DNA of 64,000 nucleotides. It comes from Comamonadaceae bacterium (GTDB lineage: Bacteria > Pseudomonadota > Gammaproteobacteria > Burkholderiales > Burkholderiaceae_C). Positions 22,018 to 30,302 of the stretch are shown here, piece by piece (within the stretch, counting starts at the first letter, position 1; every line of letters begins with the position of its first letter). Under the pieces are notes generated by a model. That model saw only the letters and a program-made list of their open reading frames with translations, had not been told where the DNA came from and made no database searches. The DNA lies in contig CANEVH010000010.1 of NCBI GenBank assembly GCA_947442105.1, forward strand, positions 1 to 64,000, written 5' to 3'. The translations under genes were made by a program, and so were the position numbers.

Positions 22018-22077
22018 AGCGCGTGAGCGCGCGCGCAGGGGTGCACTGCGGTGCACGGCGGCCTGGTGATGGCACTC

Positions 22078-22117
22078 ACTTTCATGAAGGTGCGCAGCAC
22101 CTCACATCATGCAAGTT
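22078..22117. repeat. Intergenic hairpin repeat, family A copy 5
   Basis: ACTTTCATGAAGGTGCGCAGCACCTCACATCATGCAAGTT followed by CTTTCACTTTTTG. Confidence 0.7.
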
Positions 22118-22742
22118 CTTTCACTTTTTGAGGTGCCAGGGTGAGCGCCACGCCATATTCCAGCGCGGCGTCTATGAGCGCCTCCAACTGGCCGTGGGCA
22201 TAGGTGCTGAGCAGGTAGAGGTCAAAACGGTCCTCTCCCAGACGGTGCAGGCTGCAGGGCACGTGGTGGTGGCCGCTGAGTTGCACGCGGCCCACGGGAA
22301 AGGCGGCGTCGCGAAAGTCCAGCGCAAACAGCTTGCCCAAGGCCGCCACCGCCTGCGCGCCCTGCACCTGCACGCGCACGCGCGCGTGGCTCAGGTCCAG
22401 CACGGCGCCCACGTCGGGCGCAATAGGGCCGCGCAGTGCGCCCACTGTGTCTGCCGCCGTCTCGCCAATCAGCAGGAACTCCGTTGGGCCGGTGCGCAGC
22501 AGCAGTCCCAAGGGGCAGCTTGCGCTCTGGCCGGTGGCGGATGGAAGGGGAAACATATCGGTGGCCCCAAACTCCTGAGCCAGCGCGGCGCACAAGGCGG
22601 CAGTGCCGCTAGGCCAGGTGCTGATCAGGGTGACGCTGGGCAGCGTCTGGGCGTGCAGGCGCACCTGTATCTGGCCGTCCCGGCTGGGGTGCTCGCATGC
22701 GCTGTGCTCGGCAAAAGGGCTTTGAAATGGGGAATCAGCCAC
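22107..22742 (-). CDS. soxG: Sarcosine oxidase gamma subunit-like protein
   Basis: Small protein with GPTEFLLIG and LDLSHARVRVQVQGAQAVAALGKLFALD; overlaps the stop of soxA; GTG start assumed. Confidence 0.82.
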   Translation of the reverse strand: MADSPFQSPFAEHSACEHPSRDGQIQVRLHAQTLPSVTLISTWPSGTAALCAALAQEFGATDMFPLPSATGQSASCPLGLLLRTGPTEFLLIGETAADTVGALRGPIAPDVGAVLDLSHARVRVQVQGAQAVAALGKLFALDFRDAAFPVGRVQLSGHHHVPCSLHRLGEDRFDLYLLSTYAHGQLEALIDAALEYGVALTLAPQKVKELA

Positions 22743-25700
22743 GGTAGCGAGCTCCTTGCGCGTCAATAAAGCAGGGGTCGACCACGCGCAGGCGGTATTG
22801 GCGCCCTTGGGTGGGGGAGGCGGCGATGATTTCTTTGCCGATGTGGGCGGTGCCGCCTTGCAGCAGGCCCAGGCCAATGGCCTTGCCCACAGTTTTGCTG
22901 AAGGTGGTGGACGTGATGTGGCCGCGCCCGTGGCCTTTGATGGCGTCGTCTGCAAAAAACAGGATGGAGCCGTTTGCGGGCGGCTCGTTGGCGTCCACCG
23001 CCTCTAGCCCGACCAGGCTGGGTCGGTCGGGGCGCGCCAGGTGGGGGCTGCGGCGCAGCGCATCGCCCCAGAAGGCTTTGGTTTTGCTGGCCATCTTGCC
23101 CGCGCCCAGGTCGGCCAGCGTGGTGCGCCCGTCCATCTCGGAGCCGACCACATGGCCTTTTTCTATGCGCAGCGAGCCCAGGGCCTCCAAGCCATAGGGC
23201 CGCAATTGCCAGGGCTTGCCTGCGTCCAGCATGTGCTGCCACACCGCCAGCCCGTAGTGGGTGGGGGTAAAGATCTCAAAGGCCAGTTCGCCCGAAAACG
23301 TCAGGCGCAGGATGCGCAGCGGCGCACCGGCCAGGGCGCCTTCACCTTGCGCGTCGAGCAAGCCCATAAAGGGCAGGGCCTCGTTGTCCAGCGCCAAGTG
23401 CGGGAAAGCTGCTTGCAGCACATCGCGCGCGCGCGGTCCGGCCACGCTCATAGCCGCCCACTGGTCGGTGACCGAGGCCACCGTTACCCGCAGCGTGGGC
23501 CACACCACTTGCAGCAAAAACTCCAGGTGGCTCATCACCTTGGCCGCTTGCGCGGTGGTGGTGGTCAGGAAAAACTGGGTTTCGCTAATGCGCGTGGTGG
23601 TGCCGTCGTCCATCACGATGCCGTCTTCGCGCAGCATAAAGCCGTAGCGCGCCTTGCCCACGGCCAGTTTGGAGAATCCGTTCACGTACACGCGGTCCAA
23701 AAACTCGGCGGCGTCCGGCCCCTGCACGTCAATCTTGCCCAGGGTGGACGTGTCGGCCATGCCCACGCTCTCACGCACCAAGTCCATTTCCGCCTTGTAG
23801 GCCTGGCCCAGCGTGGCGCCATTGCTGCGGTACCACAGGGGGCGCAGCCACAGACCGGCCTCCATCTTCACGCCGTCATGGGTTTCGTGCCAGCCGTGCA
23901 TGGCGGTGCGGCGCTCGGGCTGGAAGTGCGGCCCCACGTTGCGGCCTGCCAGCGCCCCCAGGCTGGCCGGGGTGTAGGGCGGGCGGAAGGTGGTGGTTCC
24001 CGCAGCCGCCACGTCGATGCCGCGCGCTGCCGCCATCAGGCCCAGGCCGTTGAGGTTAGAGGTTTTGCCCTGGTCGGTGCCCATGCCCAGCGTGGTGTAC
24101 CGCTTGAGGTGTTCCACTGACTGGTAGCCCTCGCGGTGGGCGAGTTCCACGTCTTCCACGGTGACGTCGTTCTGGAAGTCAATAAACGCCTTGCCGCTGG
24201 GTTGGGCACTCAGCAGCGGCCCGGCAGGCATAAAGGCGGTGGATGTGTCGTCTTCTAGCGTGGGCGCTGGATCACTCAGGTGCTTACCGGTCACAGCCGC
24301 CGCCTGGGCACCTGCTTGCCAGCCAGAATCCACGGCCTGGCCCCAGCTCTGGCAGCCGACCATGGCGCCCGCGCCAAACTGGGCGCGGTCAAAGCCGCCC
24401 GGTACAAAACAGGCAATGTCGCTGCGGTACACGGGCTTGACGTTGCGGTGCGAACTTAAATGCACCGTAGGCGTCCAGCCGCCCGACATGGCCACCAAGT
24501 CCACGTCCAGCTCCATCGGCCCGCCCATGACGCGCCCGGTGCTGGCGTCATATCCGCTGATGCGACAGCGTTTGGCGTGCAAGTGGCCGTACACGTCGGT
24601 GACGGTGCTGCCCGTTTGCACCGTGATGCCCGCGCCCGTGGCTGAGGCCAGCAATTCAGGGCGCACCGCGCTGCGCAAATCGACCAGATTCACCTCCGAG
24701 CCCGCCTGAGCCAGCGCCATGGCGTCGGCATACGACGCGTCGTTGTTCACGCAAAACACCGCGCGCTTGCCTGGCGCCACCGCGTAGCGGTTCACATACG
24801 CGCCCACGGCGCCTGAGAGCATGACGCCGGGCTTGTCATTGCCCGCAAACACCAGCGGGCGTTCAATCGCGCCGCAGGCCATGACGATGGCAGCCGCGCG
24901 CACTGTGCGCATGCGCTGGCGTGGCACACCGTGTGCCGGGTCGGCCACGCCAGGCGCCGAGCGCTCAATCACGCCCACGGTATTGCCGTCGTAGACGCCA
25001 AAGGCAGTGGCGCGCGCCAGCATGCGCACCCGACCGGTGGCTTGCAGCTCGGCCAGCATCTTGGCAAGCCACTGGCCTTTGGCGCTGCCCACCGGGTGGT
25101 TCAGCAGCGCGCCGCCCGGCGCAAAGTCCTGCTCCACCAACATCACGTCACAGCCGGCACGCGCGGCGTGCAGGGCGGCGCTCAGCCCGGCGGCTCCTGA
25201 GCCGATGACCAGCACGTCGGTGTAGTCGTTGTGCCAGTCGTAGCGGTGCACATCGGCGTCATTGACCGAGGCGCCCAGGCCCGCGGCCTTGCGGATGAAG
25301 TGCTCATAGAGCATCCAGGCGCTGCGGGTGGGGCCCATGAAGGTTTTGTAATAAAAACCGGCTACAAAAATTGGCGACAGCACCGAGGTAATCGCCATCG
25401 CGTCAAAGCGCACCGAAGGCCAGGCGTTTTGCGTGCGGGTTTGCAGGCCGTCTTCCAGCTCCAGCACGGTAGCGGCAATATTGGGCTCGCGCGTGCCGCC
25501 GTCGCCCACGGTAAGCAGGGCATTGGCCTCTTCCACGCCAGCCGCCATGATGCCGCGCGGGCGGTGGTACTTGAAAGAGCGCGCTACCAGGTGTTCGCCG
25601 TGCGCCAAAAGGGTGGAGGCGACGGTGTCTCCGGCAAAGCCTTGGAACGCTTTGCCGTCCAGGGTGAAGCTCAGAGCCTGGCTGCGGTCTACGCGTCCAC

Positions 25701-25758
25701 CTTTGGCAATGCGGTAGGCGCCGCCGTTGGAGGCGCCGGAGGAGTTGGATTGCGTCAT
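22735..25758 (-). CDS. soxA: Sarcosine oxidase alpha subunit (heterotetrameric type)
   Basis: 1007 aa; DRSQALSFTLDGKAFQGFAGDTVASTLLAHGEHLVARSFKYHRPRGI; Rossmann VLVIGSGAAGLSAALHAARAG; C-terminal GcvT-like domain. Confidence 0.95.
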   Translation of the reverse strand: MTQSNSSGASNGGAYRIAKGGRVDRSQALSFTLDGKAFQGFAGDTVASTLLAHGEHLVARSFKYHRPRGIMAAGVEEANALLTVGDGGTREPNIAATVLELEDGLQTRTQNAWPSVRFDAMAITSVLSPIFVAGFYYKTFMGPTRSAWMLYEHFIRKAAGLGASVNDADVHRYDWHNDYTDVLVIGSGAAGLSAALHAARAGCDVMLVEQDFAPGGALLNHPVGSAKGQWLAKMLAELQATGRVRMLARATAFGVYDGNTVGVIERSAPGVADPAHGVPRQRMRTVRAAAIVMACGAIERPLVFAGNDKPGVMLSGAVGAYVNRYAVAPGKRAVFCVNNDASYADAMALAQAGSEVNLVDLRSAVRPELLASATGAGITVQTGSTVTDVYGHLHAKRCRISGYDASTGRVMGGPMELDVDLVAMSGGWTPTVHLSSHRNVKPVYRSDIACFVPGGFDRAQFGAGAMVGCQSWGQAVDSGWQAGAQAAAVTGKHLSDPAPTLEDDTSTAFMPAGPLLSAQPSGKAFIDFQNDVTVEDVELAHREGYQSVEHLKRYTTLGMGTDQGKTSNLNGLGLMAAARGIDVAAAGTTTFRPPYTPASLGALAGRNVGPHFQPERRTAMHGWHETHDGVKMEAGLWLRPLWYRSNGATLGQAYKAEMDLVRESVGMADTSTLGKIDVQGPDAAEFLDRVYVNGFSKLAVGKARYGFMLREDGIVMDDGTTTRISETQFFLTTTTAQAAKVMSHLEFLLQVVWPTLRVTVASVTDQWAAMSVAGPRARDVLQAAFPHLALDNEALPFMGLLDAQGEGALAGAPLRILRLTFSGELAFEIFTPTHYGLAVWQHMLDAGKPWQLRPYGLEALGSLRIEKGHVVGSEMDGRTTLADLGAGKMASKTKAFWGDALRRSPHLARPDRPSLVGLEAVDANEPPANGSILFFADDAIKGHGRGHITSTTFSKTVGKAIGLGLLQGGTAHIGKEIIAASPTQGRQYRLRVVDPCFIDAQGARYRG

Positions 25759-26024
25759 GGCAGTTCTCTCTCGGCGGCGACGACCACCGATTCAATGTCG
25801 TGCGTCACTGTGTGGCGTTTGACCACCAGCCAGCGGCGGCAGCCCAGGGTGTGTTGCCAAAACTCGGTGTGGATGCCGCGCGGGTTTTTGCGGGTGTAGA
25901 CGGTGTCGACCCAGGCGTCGTGGTTTTCCGCCTCCAGGCCGGGATAAGCCTTGGTGGCATCTCCGAAGTAGCTGAACTCTTCGTGGTCGCGCAGGCCGCA
26001 GTGGGGGCAGTTGATTCTGATCAT
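25755..26024 (-). CDS. soxD: Sarcosine oxidase delta subunit
   Basis: MIRINCPHCGLRDHEEFSYFGDATKAYPGL...NPRGIHTEFWQHTLGCRRWLVVKRHTVTH; 90 aa, trimmed from the ORF at 26213. Confidence 0.95.
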   Translation of the reverse strand: MIRINCPHCGLRDHEEFSYFGDATKAYPGLEAENHDAWVDTVYTRKNPRGIHTEFWQHTLGCRRWLVVKRHTVTHDIESVVVAAERELP

Positions 26025-26084
26025 CTTGCTGATTAATCGCTTGGTTGGACAACGTGGCAGGCCGGGTCTCGGCCCGGCAGCCGA

Positions 26085-26118
26085 GTTACTTTCTTTTGCT
26101 TCGCCAAAAGAAAGTAAC
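26085..26118. repeat. Perfect inverted repeat (14-bp arms, 6-nt loop) in the soxB-soxD gap
   Basis: GTTACTTTCTTTTG-CTTCGC-CAAAAGAAAGTAAC. Confidence 0.9.
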
Positions 26119-26542
26119 CAAAGAAAAGGCGAGCCACAGACCGTGCCCCTTCGGGGTTCCTTGCGCTGCTCGCGGGCGGCGGGGTCAGGCGCAAACTCGC
26201 TTCGCTCAAACATGCGCCTGCCCTGATCCGCCCCCCGCTGCGCTGCTCAGCACGTCCTGAATGGCGTGGGGAGCCAACAACTCCCCCTCTGGGGCTCGCT
26301 TGCTGGCGCAAGCATCGAGCCCGAAAAAATGCAGACTCTAAATCGGCGGCGCTCCCCGCCCGCAGGGCGCGCATCGGGTGCGCGCCCCCGCTCGAAACGG
26401 TCTGTGCAAACCCACACCAAGCACCGAGCCGTAGAAGCCCAGCCGACGCGACAAAACCAAATTGGCTGTTCAAGCTCCCCTTGCCCCCACTGGGGGTAAG
26501 GGGCTGGGGGATGGGGGAAAAACAAACCATAAAAACTAAAAA

Positions 26543-27799
26543 TTACTGCAAATGGTTATAGGGCCCCGCCCCCGACTCATCAATGTACCGCCCCTGCGCA
26601 AACCGGTCCATGGTGAACCCGGCGCTATAAGGATGCGCCGCATCATTCGCAATCGTGTGCGCAAAACACCAACCCGAAGCCGGCGTGGCCTTAAACCCCC
26701 CATAGCACCAGCCACCGTTCAGGTACAAACCATCGACCGGCGTCTTGGTAATGATCGGGCTGCCGTCCGGCGTCATGTCCATAATCCCGCCCCAGTGCCG
26801 CAGCACCCGCAGCCGCGCCGCGCTGGGCATAGCGCTGACCAAGGCCTGGGTGACCTCGCTCACATTGGCCAGGTTGCCGCGCTGCGCATACGAGTTGTAG
26901 CGGTCAATGTGGCCACCAAACACCAGGCCGCCCTTGTCGGACTGCGAAAAGTAAAAGTACGACGCCGACCAGACCACCACGTGGTTGACCACCGGTTTGA
27001 TGGATTCGCTCACATAGGCTTGCAGCACGTGGCTCTCGATGGGCAGTTCCAGACCGGCCTTTTGCGCCAGCAGGGAAGTGTGGCCCGCCACCGCAATGCC
27101 CACCTTGCCCGCGCTGATGTCGCCACGCGTGGTTTTGACGCCAGTAATGCGCTCGCCCGACCACTGGTAGTCCAGCACTTCGCAGTTTTGGATGATGTCC
27201 ACGCCTAAAGCGTTGGCAGCGCGGGCGTAGCCCCAGACCACGGCGTCGTGGCGGGCGGTGCCTGCGTCGGGTTGCAGCATGGCGCCGTAAATCGGAAAAC
27301 GCGCTTTGTCCGAAAAGTCGAGATAGGGCGCCTCTTTCATCACGTCTTCGCGGGTCAGGATGTCGGCGCGTATGCCGTTGAGGCGCATGATGTTGGCGCG
27401 GCGAATTTGCGCGTCCTGCGCGCTGGGCGACATGGTGACGTACAAATAGCCGCGCGGCGAGAACATCACGTTGTAGTTCAGCTCTTGCGACATGCCGCGC
27501 CACAAGGACATGCTGTGTTCGTAGAACGCAGTGTTGTCCTGCATCATGTAATTCGAGCGCACGATGGTCGTATTACGCCCGGCGTTGCCCGAGCCGATAT
27601 AGCCTTTTTCCAGCACCGCGATGTTTTTGATGCCGTGGTTCTTGGCCAGGTAATAGGCCGTGGCCAGCCCATGGCCGCCGCCGCCTACGATGATTACGTC
27701 GTAGGTCTTTTGGGGCTCGGGGTCGCGCCAGGCGCGGTCCCAGTTTCTGTGCCCTGTTAGCGCATTGCGCAGCAGGGACCAGGCCGAGTAGTGCGACAT
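26543..27799 (-). CDS. soxB: Sarcosine oxidase beta subunit
   Basis: MSHYSAWSLLRNALTGHRNWDRAWRDPEPQKTYDVIIVGGGGHGLATAYYLAKNHGIKNIAVLEKGYIGSGNAGRNTTIVRSNY. Confidence 0.95.
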   Translation of the reverse strand: MSHYSAWSLLRNALTGHRNWDRAWRDPEPQKTYDVIIVGGGGHGLATAYYLAKNHGIKNIAVLEKGYIGSGNAGRNTTIVRSNYMMQDNTAFYEHSMSLWRGMSQELNYNVMFSPRGYLYVTMSPSAQDAQIRRANIMRLNGIRADILTREDVMKEAPYLDFSDKARFPIYGAMLQPDAGTARHDAVVWGYARAANALGVDIIQNCEVLDYQWSGERITGVKTTRGDISAGKVGIAVAGHTSLLAQKAGLELPIESHVLQAYVSESIKPVVNHVVVWSASYFYFSQSDKGGLVFGGHIDRYNSYAQRGNLANVSEVTQALVSAMPSAARLRVLRHWGGIMDMTPDGSPIITKTPVDGLYLNGGWCYGGFKATPASGWCFAHTIANDAAHPYSAGFTMDRFAQGRYIDESGAGPYNHLQ

Positions 27800-27818
27800 A
27801 TGCGGATCCTTCTTTTTC

Positions 27819-30248
27819 TTACATGCGCATGCGTTTGGCTTCGGGGTCGAAGGGCGGGTCCATTTGCAGGCGCGCGGGGCGGCGTTCACCCAAAATTTCA
27901 ATCTCCAGCGTCATGTCAGACTTAAAGCATTCGGTCGGAATGTAGCCCTGCGCCAGCGACTGGTCCACATAGTGGCCGTAGCCGCCGGATGTCACCCAGC
28001 CGACCACCTTGCCATCCACCCAGATCGGCTCGTCGCCCATCACATCGCAGTCCAGCGCGTCCACCACCATGAAGATGCGGGTTTTCTTGGGGCCGTCGGC
28101 TTTTTCCTTGATGGCGGCGGCTTTGCCGATGTACTCGTGTTTGTCGAGTTTGACAAAGCGGTCTAGACCGGCTTCGAACGGGCCGTAGATGGGGCGGAAT
28201 TCGCGGAACCAGGTGCCGAAGTTTTTCTCCAACCGCAGGCACAAGAGCGCGCGCATGCCAAAGTTTTTGATGCCCAAATCGGCACCCGCTTCCATGATGC
28301 TCTCGTACAGGCGGCGCTGGTATTCGGGTGCTACCCATATTTCATAGCCCAGGTCGCCGGTGTAGGTGACGCGGTTGACCATGGCGCGCACGGTGGCGAC
28401 TTCCATTTCGCGGTAGTCCATGAACTTGAAAGCCTCGCCCGACACGTCGTCGTCGGTGAGGCGCTGCAGCAGTTCGCGCGATTTCGGCCCGGCAATCGAC
28501 AGGCCGACCAGCTTCATGCCGTAGGGCCTGATGGCCACCGATCCGTCCTTGGGCAAAGTCTGCTCAAACCAGCGCATGTGGTAGACCTGCGCTTGGCTCG
28601 ATCCCCACATCATGAAGCGATCGTCAGCCGCCTTGGCAATGGTGAAGTCGCCGATGATTTTGCCCTGGTGATTGAGCATGGGGCACAACTGCAGGCGGCC
28701 GATTTTGGGCAGGGTGTTGGTCATCTGGCTTTGCAGCCAGGCCTCGGCGCCCGGGCCGGTGATTTCATACTTGGCGAAGTTGGCGATCTCGGTCACGCCC
28801 ACGGCTTCGCGCACCGCCTTGCATTCGGCCTTGATGTGCGGGAAATCGTTGGAGCGGTGGAAGGACACCACGTCTTGGGCTTCGGCCACGGAGGGCGCAA
28901 ACCACAGCGGTGTTTCCATGCCCCAAGAGTCACCCATGACTGCGCCTTGTGCGATGAATTTGTCGTACAGCGAGGTGGTTTGCAGCGGACGGCCTGCGGG
29001 CAATTCTTCGTTGGGGAAGCGAATGCGGAAGCGGCGCGAGTAGTTTTCGCGCACCTTGGCGTTGGTGTAGGTGCGGGTGGCCCAGTCGCCGTAGCGCGCC
29101 ACGTCCATGCCCCAAATGTCGAAGCCAGGGTCGCCGTCCACCATCCAGTTGGAGAGCGCCAGCCCGACGCCGCCGCCTTGGCTAAAGCCCGCCATCACGC
29201 CGCAAGCGCTCCAGAAATTGGTGCGACCCTGAACGGGGCCGACCAGCGGGTTGCCGTCGGGTGCAAAGGTGAAGGGGCCGTTGATCACGCGTTTGATGCC
29301 CGCGTTCTCCAGCGTAGGGAAATGCTTGAAGGCGATCTCCAGCGAGGGCGCGATGCGGTCCAGGTCGGGCTGCAGCAGCTCTTGGCCAAAGCTCCAGGGC
29401 GTGGTTTTGGTGGACCAGGGTTTGCCTGCTTGCTCGTACACGCCCAGCACCATGCCCTTGCCTTCCTGGCGCAAATAGCTCTCGGCGCCAAAGTCGATGA
29501 CGTGGCCAATCTCCTTGCCCGCGCTCTTGTTGAAGGCTTCCACTTCGGGAATGTCGTCCGTCACCAAATACATATGTTCCATGGCCAGCACCGGCAGCTC
29601 AATGCCCACCATGCGGCCCACTTCGCGCGCCCACAGGCCGCCGGCGTTGACCACGTGCTCGCACTCGACTACGCCTTTGTTGGTGATCACGCGCCAAGTG
29701 CCGTCGGGCTTTTGCTCCAGGCTTTCCACCTTGGTTTGAACTTCAATGGTGGCGCCGCCCAAGCGCGCTGCTTTGGCATACGCGTAGGTGGTGCCGCTGG
29801 GGTCCAGATGGCCTTCGTTCGGGTCGAGCAGGGCGCCCAAAAAGTATTTTTCTTCAATGAAGGGGAAGTAGTTCAGCGCTTCCTTGACCGAAATGATTTC
29901 GGTCTCCATGCCCAAATAACGGCCACGTGCCACCGTCATTTTCAAAAACTCCATGCGCTCGGGCGTGTCGGCCAGCATGATGCCGGGCGACTTATGCATG
30001 CCGCAGCTTTGGCCGGAAATGCGCTCAAGCTCTTCGTACAGGCTCACGGTGTAGCTTTGCAGCATCGCCACATTGGGGTCGCCGTTCAGGGTGTGAAAGC
30101 CGCCCGCCGCGTGCCAGGTGGAGCCGGAGGTCAGCTGGTCGCGCTCAATCAGCATCACGTCGCTCCAGCCTTTTTTTGTCAGGTGGTAGAGCACCGAGCA
30201 CCCGACCACGCCACCGCCAATTACTACTACCCGTGCTGTTGTTTTCAC
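27819..30248 (-). CDS. FAD-dependent oxidoreductase with aminomethyltransferase (GcvT) domain; dimethylglycine/sarcosine dehydrogenase-like
   Basis: RVVVIGGGVVGCSVLYHLTKKGWSDVMLIERDQLTSGSTWHAAGGFHTLNGDPN; C-terminal GcvT-type region; 809 aa. Confidence 0.92.
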   Translation of the reverse strand: MKTTARVVVIGGGVVGCSVLYHLTKKGWSDVMLIERDQLTSGSTWHAAGGFHTLNGDPNVAMLQSYTVSLYEELERISGQSCGMHKSPGIMLADTPERMEFLKMTVARGRYLGMETEIISVKEALNYFPFIEEKYFLGALLDPNEGHLDPSGTTYAYAKAARLGGATIEVQTKVESLEQKPDGTWRVITNKGVVECEHVVNAGGLWAREVGRMVGIELPVLAMEHMYLVTDDIPEVEAFNKSAGKEIGHVIDFGAESYLRQEGKGMVLGVYEQAGKPWSTKTTPWSFGQELLQPDLDRIAPSLEIAFKHFPTLENAGIKRVINGPFTFAPDGNPLVGPVQGRTNFWSACGVMAGFSQGGGVGLALSNWMVDGDPGFDIWGMDVARYGDWATRTYTNAKVRENYSRRFRIRFPNEELPAGRPLQTTSLYDKFIAQGAVMGDSWGMETPLWFAPSVAEAQDVVSFHRSNDFPHIKAECKAVREAVGVTEIANFAKYEITGPGAEAWLQSQMTNTLPKIGRLQLCPMLNHQGKIIGDFTIAKAADDRFMMWGSSQAQVYHMRWFEQTLPKDGSVAIRPYGMKLVGLSIAGPKSRELLQRLTDDDVSGEAFKFMDYREMEVATVRAMVNRVTYTGDLGYEIWVAPEYQRRLYESIMEAGADLGIKNFGMRALLCLRLEKNFGTWFREFRPIYGPFEAGLDRFVKLDKHEYIGKAAAIKEKADGPKKTRIFMVVDALDCDVMGDEPIWVDGKVVGWVTSGGYGHYVDQSLAQGYIPTECFKSDMTLEIEILGERRPARLQMDPPFDPEAKRMRM

Positions 30249-30302
30249 TGTTGCGTTCCTTGTGTCAAAGAAAGAGTCAAAGCTTTGAAAGTTGTTTGGC
30301 GT

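Noticed and set aside
26033-26530. 165-aa and 92-aa minus-strand ORFs in the soxB-soxD gap
   Set aside because: Translations such as LFFGYFLLAKQKKVTRLPGRDPA derive from the TTACTTTCTTTTGCTTCGCC repeat; better explained as repeat DNA than genes.
30277-30288. TCAAAGCTTTGA palindrome between mttB-like and DMGDH-like genes
   Set aside because: Only 12 bp and single; not distinguishable from chance without other copies.
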